This document shows positions 61,440 through 64,000 of a DNA stretch of 64,000 nucleotides, piece after piece. The DNA lies in NCBI GenBank assembly GCA_039881145.1, contig JAYKKI010000009.1:6730501-6794500 (forward strand), read 5' to 3'. The stretch is from Druceiella hillmani (lineage: Eukaryota > Arthropoda > Insecta > Lepidoptera > Hepialidae). The notes below the pieces were generated by a model that made no database searches, was not told the origin of the DNA, and saw nothing but the letters and a program-made list of their open reading frames with translations. The translations under genes and the position numbers were made by a program. Each line of letters opens with the position of its first letter. Position 1 is the first letter of the stretch.

Positions 61440-61572
61440 GAATGATGAAGGCTTTTCGAAAAAATGTCATTTTATTACTGAAACGCATCTGCCAGGTTGC
61501 ATTAATTAATTTAGCATGCGCCCGAACATTTATGACATGGACATTCTTAAACTTCGAACTGTAAGGTGAAGA
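61440..61572 (-). pseudogene. CRAL-TRIO pseudogene copy E, exon 5
   Basis: After an acceptor-like CACCTTACAG the frame reads SKFKNVHVINVRAHAKLINA, then MRFSNKM and FFRKAF, matching PKIKSIHFVNVPAYAKWVLS, LSHKM and FFPKSL of the intact gene with a deletion of about 14 codons. It lies in the same arrangement as copy C (17088-17745) and the intervening intron is alignable. Confidence 0.85.
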
Positions 61573-61892
61573 ACTATGTAGAATAAGTATGTAGAGTATA
61601 TGGAGTCTTCTTATAATATACGTATAAAATTCACTTCCGACAATGTCAATTTTTTTTTACAAAAGTTTTCACAGATTTATTGGAATTATGTAAGGCATGG
61701 AGAATATATTGGTAAAAGAAGTAAACAGGTCTTTCGTTTAATTATCACAAAGTCATGGAAGTCATTCTTACACTGAAAAAAAATGAAAAAGATTTTGTCT
61801 AAAGCGATCCAACAAGCGGAATTTTTCCTATGACCTGTGATTCTACACACAAATGTAGAGTGAAACACGAACCCATACACTAAAAAAAGGGC

Positions 61893-62013
61893 ACATACAC
61901 ATAGTACACATACACATAGACACATGCACATGCAAACTCGCAACGCACAAGTTCATGCGCATACGTACACATGCGTCCAAGCGCATAGTCGCGCCCACGC
62001 ACAAGCACATACA
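61893..62013. repeat. CA/CGCA low-complexity array
   Basis: CACATACACATAG and CACATGC/CGCATAC units. It is absent from the corresponding part of the C block, so it arose or expanded after the duplication. Confidence 0.9.
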
Positions 62014-62019
62014 CGCAAC

Positions 62020-62834
62020 TCTCATTTTTGTAATTGGAGCGCCTCGAAGAAAGCCGAATATTTATGAAAAAGAATATGCTTTCAATTTCCTTTTTGCCGA
62101 CCCAAGTTTGATTGTACGATGTTTGACTTTGAAGTCATGGTTTCACCATTTTTTAAAATGGAAATTGTATAAAAGTATGGTCTAAATCCGCATCACTATC
62201 GATGAGCATTCATCGCAAAATTGTAATGATCAAATCGTAGTGCGCGTCGATATTATCCTCATAGATTTTATGTCAGCTCAGAAAATATGTGCAGTTTTTG
62301 CAATTTGTTTGTAATTATGGAAAAAAGAAAGAATATATATAAATTTAATAACCATAACCATTTCCAATGCCTATCTAACCCAATTTGAGTACTTTTTGGA
62401 GACATTGTACGAACATACATTCACATACACATAGCATTGTTACTTCATATAGCTAGTCAGGCTCCATGGGATTTTATGATTCTCTGATTCCTGAGTACAA
62501 AATAATTTTTATTTCTTCCGAAATCACATATTTCCTGCTTCTCCAAATTATTAAGTAAATATATAAAACCATGTACAAAATGTTAATAAACCATGTGAAC
62601 TTCAATATTAAGCCGCTAGATAACGCAATTTTATTTGACTGCCATTAAACTAATCCATAAGTATATTACCTCCCACCTTGCACATCGGAATAAACTGCCT
62701 CTAAATCGTTTATATTATAAGAGTTATGATCCTAATATTTGAAAATGTTGGTAAGACATTTTTTTGGTATTTTGAAAATCTACGTTTAGAACCCCCCCAT
62801 CCGCTCTGACTCTACTATCATGCCAGTTTAAAGG
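62020..62834. other. No recognisable gene
   Basis: Sequence inserted in copy E relative to the C block, between the CA array and the (TA)n array. Nothing recognised. Confidence 0.4.
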
Positions 62835-62971
<137 letters not shown>

Positions 62972-62989
62972 GAGAGAGAGAGAGCACGT

Positions 62990-64000
62990 AATTTACGCAC
63001 TCTCATATACATTTTATGCTTATATATTTTTTTATGTTTGAGTTTCAGTAACATTACAAGATGTCTTGTTTCTTTGTGTTAGATTTATTTAATGTGTATG
63101 CAGGATTTTGGCTTTAATATTCCGCGGCTATTAGTTGTATTGGGAGAAGATTTATTTCATAAAATATTAGTTTATTAATTTGATAACTGTGGACGGAGTT
63201 TTTGAAGGTTTGGATGTTGGTATTGATTGCTAGTTGATAAGTGGGTTTCTGGTGGGAACGATTTCGTCATGGTAATTTTTATTTGCGTATGTTTCTGTCA
63301 ATGCCGTTCGTTATGTGTGACATTGTTTGTGACTGAAAATTTTATTGGCTACAAGATGATATTTTTTTCGACAGGACTGTACTTTGTTGCAGAAACCTAG
63401 GGTAAGGTAATTTTCAGGTTTATAGGAAAGTATATTTTTTAGGTCCCCTACGTCTTATAAATAATTTTTCAAATTTTAATTATTTTCCTTAATTGAGTTT
63501 AGGCTTAGGCCTTTTTTAAATTCAAGATATTTAGGTTGTAACTTTTAATTTACGTAAGGGCTGATACCCTTAAAGGCATTTTTTCTCTAAAATTAATCAA
63601 TTTCTTTTCAAACGATTACTCGGATACCCAAAACTTAATGCTTCGGTTTTTTGCATTTTTCCTGTTCTGTTTACTATATTCAATATCACCCATTAAAAAC
63701 ATTAATAAATTCTATATTAATAAAAAAGCAATATATGGAATTCTATATTAATGATTTATAACAACATATATTTAAGCATTTAGTTATTTATTTTTTCGGA
63801 TTTCCAGAAAAAACCTAATTTTGTGGTCTTAAGTCTTTATATACCTCACTGTGCCTTTTTTTCTTAAACCATCATAACCAGGTTAATTATAAATATTACG
63901 TAATTTATTTTGGTGAAATTTTTATTTATATCTTTATGAATACGAGTACTTCTTTCAATGTAACTTTCGATTGGATTTAGACGTTCCCCTGCATCTTTCT
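62990..64000 (-). repeat. Segmental duplicate of 17980-18930, cut by the window edge
   Basis: Aligns with the C block, including the open segment whose right end (about 63800-64000 on minus) reads GERLNPIESYIERSTRI and NFTKINYVIFIINL before stops. It continues beyond the window. Confidence 0.85.

Overview
The window reads as insect (or close arthropod) nuclear DNA. It is strongly AT-rich and has long (TA)n arrays, CA/CG-rich low-complexity arrays, degenerate TTAGG-type telomere-like tracts, tRNA-headed SINEs, several classes of decayed transposon, and a small multi-exon gene family with GT-AG introns. I cannot fix the order or species. There is no sign of operons, prokaryotic genes or CRISPR, and most long open frames are chance products of AT-rich sequence or of (TA)n arrays.

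The only gene I can reconstruct intact is a minus-strand CRAL-TRIO (Sec14-like lipid-transfer) gene. It has five coding exons between 29982 and 20265, joined in phase with consensus splice sites to give 313 residues, plus an upstream non-coding exon at 30809-30867. Around it lie broken relatives, also on the minus strand: exons 3 and 2 and a 5' leader at 14.5-16.7 kb (copy D); exons 6 and 5 at 17.1-17.7 kb (copy C); exons 2, 1 and a leader at 48.1-50.5 kb (copy B); and exons 6 and 5 at 61.0-61.6 kb (copy E). D resembles B and C resembles E, introns and flanks included. The simplest reading is that one ancestral block (5' end of one gene followed by 3' end of the next) was duplicated, after which about 10 kb of repeats accumulated inside the second block.

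Layout: 0-7.8 kb, no recognisable gene. 7.8-8.2 kb, TTAGG-like tract. 8.97-12.2 kb, decayed LINE (endonuclease, RT, RNase H) on minus. 12.7-16.7 kb, SINE pieces, two more LINE fragments, an inverted duplication and pseudogene copy D. 17.1-19.2 kb, copy C, a conserved open segment of unknown nature and a SINE. 20.0-30.9 kb, the intact CRAL-TRIO gene, whose introns carry a SINE, two large foldback elements and a tailed-hairpin element. 31-43 kb, a transposon graveyard: Ty3/Gypsy gag and integrase parts, a GTF2IRD2/ZBED-like hAT fragment, an RTE-like LINE end and a Mutator-like transposase fragment. 43-48 kb, (TA)n arrays and a five-copy 184-bp tandem repeat. 48-50.5 kb, pseudogene copy B. 50.5-60.7 kb, repeats. 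60.7-64 kb, the second copy of the C-type segment (copy E).

The most interesting non-genic feature is a small family of hairpin elements with a constant unpaired 3' tail, flanked by about 12-13 bp direct repeats (27774-28030, 53288-53502, 54471-54596, and a 24-bp relic at 55910-55933). One 13-bp duplication is perfect, and the relic has a paralogous site without the insert.
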